In this document: piece after piece, positions 62,713-64,000 of the stretch
Layout of the letters: the number at the start of each line of letters is the position of its first letter
How positions within the stretch are numbered: position 1 is the first letter of the stretch
Assembly (NCBI GenBank): GCA_000961595.1
Contig: LADO01000018.1
Coordinates: forward strand, 1 to 64,000
Length of the DNA: 64,000 nucleotides
Direction: 5' to 3'
Source of the DNA: Peptococcaceae bacterium BRH_c4b
GTDB taxonomy: Bacteria; Bacillota; Desulfotomaculia; Desulfotomaculales; Desulfocucumaceae
The notes under the pieces: model-generated
Told to the model about the DNA's origin: nothing
Seen by the model: the letters and a program-made list of their open reading frames with translations, nothing else
The model's database searches: none
Translations under genes and position numbers: made by a program

Positions 62713-63276
62713 ATGTTTGAAGGTATACTGATTGCAGGTTTCGGCGGCCAGGGTGTGCTTTCCACAGGCCAATTGCTGGCCTATGCAGGCATGCTGGAGA
62801 ACAGGCACGTGGCCTGGATACCGTCCTACGGCCCGGAAATGAGGGGCGGCACCGCCAACTGCGGCATTTCCATATCGGATAAACTCATCAGCTCGCCGGT
62901 GGTCAGTGAGCCTACGGTGCTGATTGCCATGAACAGGCCATCCCTGGAGAAATTTGAAAAGACCGTAGAGCCCGGCGGTATTATTTTTGTCAACAGCTCT
63001 CTGATAGAAATTAAAGCCACCAGAAAGGATGTAAGTGTGTTTTACATTCCGGCCAATAACATAGCCGAGGAACTGGGTAACGCCAAGGTGGCCAACAACA
63101 TAATCCTGGGTGCCCTGCTGGAACTCACCGGGGTGGTGACCCCTGACACGGTGGAGGAGTCCCTGCGCAAGGTGCTGCCGCCGCATTACCACAAACTCAT
63201 ACCCATCAACCGGAAGGCCCTGGAGACCGGTGCCGAGTTAGTGAAAAACGGCAACTCATCCAGTATGGCGGGGTAA
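62713..63276 (+). CDS. korC: 2-oxoacid:ferredoxin oxidoreductase gamma subunit
   Basis: 187 residues. GFGGQGVLSTGQLLAYAGM and SYGPEMRGGTANC are the gamma-subunit signature. It binds coenzyme A. It starts at the base after the beta-gene stop, completing the korDABC operon. Confidence 0.93.
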   Translation: MFEGILIAGFGGQGVLSTGQLLAYAGMLENRHVAWIPSYGPEMRGGTANCGISISDKLISSPVVSEPTVLIAMNRPSLEKFEKTVEPGGIIFVNSSLIEIKATRKDVSVFYIPANNIAEELGNAKVANNIILGALLELTGVVTPDTVEESLRKVLPPHYHKLIPINRKALETGAELVKNGNSSSMAG

Positions 63277-63510
63277 GAATGCACGCGCCACCTTGGCTAT
63301 GCCAAGGACAGGACCAGGAAACTTGCTAATAGGCCTGATCCGTCTTCTCACGTCTGAGTTGCTGCTCAAGCTTGATATGAGTATATTCGCGTCATCTGGT
63401 ACGATTAGTCCAGTCAGCTCTCAGCGCACAATAAAAAGCCTTGACAATCCACATGTGTTGTTTTATAGTATACAATATTAAAATATAAACTATTGGGTAG
63501 TGATCTAATT
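63277..63510. other. Intergenic region before the MarR-type gene
   Basis: No gene. A CCTTGGC/GCCAAGG hairpin lies at 63291-63307. TTGACA at 63440-63445 with TATAGTATA at about 63465 is a good promoter candidate for the next gene. GC content drops sharply after about 63420. Confidence 0.55.
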
Positions 63511-63945
63511 TTGGCAGAGTTCATGAATTTGATGTGCTTTAAAATCGGTTTAGCAGCTAGAAAAATACAAAAATATAATAATAACAAATTTGCAGAATAT
63601 GGAATAACTATTGCCCAGTCTTTCATTCTTTTTTCTTTATTAGAAAGCGATGGATTAAATGTTAAAAATCTCGCTGAATGCTTATGTATCGATAGTTCAG
63701 CTATAACAGCTTTAGTTGATCGTCTTGAAAAAGAACACCTTATAGAAAGACGTATTGATCCTGAAGATAGGAGAGCTTTGCGTATTTTTTTAACAGATAA
63801 AGGAAGAGATTTGGCAAAAGTAGTTTATCCTATTGCTATAGCATCTAATGAAGAGCTGAAACACAATTTAAAACAAGAGGAAAGAGATACTATAGACAAT
63901 TTCCTGAATAATTTAAAAAATAATGGGAACATAAATGAAGGATAA
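63511..63945 (+). CDS. MarR-family transcriptional regulator
   Basis: 144 residues from TTG 63511, placed after GTGATC; TTG 63493 is possible. A winged helix-turn-helix (GLNVKNLAECLCIDSSAITAL, VDRLEKEHLIERRIDPEDRR) and flanking dimer helices (MCFKIGLAARKIQKY, EERDTIDNFLNNL). AT-rich composition unlike kor suggests it begins an accessory region. A short ATG frame (63949 onward) follows to the window edge, but it stops after 14 codons. Confidence 0.88.
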   Translation: MAEFMNLMCFKIGLAARKIQKYNNNKFAEYGITIAQSFILFSLLESDGLNVKNLAECLCIDSSAITALVDRLEKEHLIERRIDPEDRRALRIFLTDKGRDLAKVVYPIAIASNEELKHNLKQEERDTIDNFLNNLKNNGNINEG

Positions 63946-64000
63946 TCATGAATGAAATTTATAATAGAGGGCGTATCATAAATTTTTTTTGAATTTATAG

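Noticed and set aside
63293-63481. 62-codon frame after korC
   Set aside because: No ribosome-binding site; covers a hairpin and promoter-like sequence.

Overview
The window reads as chromosome of an anaerobic, endospore-forming, Gram-positive bacterium of the Desulfotomaculum/Pelotomaculum/Moorella type (Peptococcaceae and relatives). This is inferred from gene content: a complete spoIIIAA-AH operon, spoIVB-spo0A with a sigma-H promoter, sporulation-type histidine kinases, [FeFe]-hydrogenase maturases (HydE, HydF, HydG), NfnAB transhydrogenase, a 2-oxoacid:ferredoxin oxidoreductase, FolD/FchA one-carbon enzymes and a thioredoxin reductase that lacks the usual NADPH motif. The species cannot be named from sequence alone. 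I see no rRNA, tRNA, CRISPR array or intact transposase.

Layout. 1-4 kb: a MEDS-domain histidine kinase cut by the window edge, a 38-residue peptide ending in CCCGH, and a copper P1B-ATPase. 4-6.3 kb: decayed DUF421 and DUF1670 fragments, then a minus-strand cassette under a c-di-GMP-I riboswitch. The cassette encodes two sigma-region-2-like proteins (one with an apparent ATT start), a holin-like membrane protein and a sigma-region-4-like protein. 6.7-13.6 kb: glutamate dehydrogenase and hydE-aspA-hydF-hydG. 13.9-19.3 kb: spoIIIAA-AH. 19.3-24.1 kb: a degenerate HD-GYP protein (HN in place of HD), a second sporulation-type kinase, the thioredoxin reductase and a GerMN lipoprotein. 24.1-32 kb: an accessory, decaying zone with a ferritin-like gene between direct repeats, two 5'-truncated genes, a broken MNT/HepT toxin-antitoxin pair, a frameshifted site-2 protease, a DMT transporter and hypotheticals.

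32-56 kb is the conserved housekeeping and sporulation block: asp23-amaP-DUF2273-nusB, nfnAB, xseA-folD-fchA, (a chemoreceptor, a methyltransferase, a regulator and ytqA), xseB-ispA-OLE RNA-oapA-dxs-tlyA-nadK-ytqB/mnmM-argR-recN, and spoIVB-spo0A. 56-63 kb: a DUF3920-like putative metallopeptidase, a SteA/SteB-like division pair with two glycosyltransferases, and korDABC. The window ends in a MarR-type regulator.

The observations most worth following are the c-di-GMP-controlled split-sigma/holin-like cassette (4.67-6.32 kb), the OLE RNA/OapA pair (45.7-46.9 kb), the CCCGH peptide divergent from copA, the HN-GYP protein, the NADPH-motif-less thioredoxin reductase, a 64-bp perfect palindrome inside 11-bp direct repeats, and 7-bp-periodic repeats upstream of ispA and tlyA.
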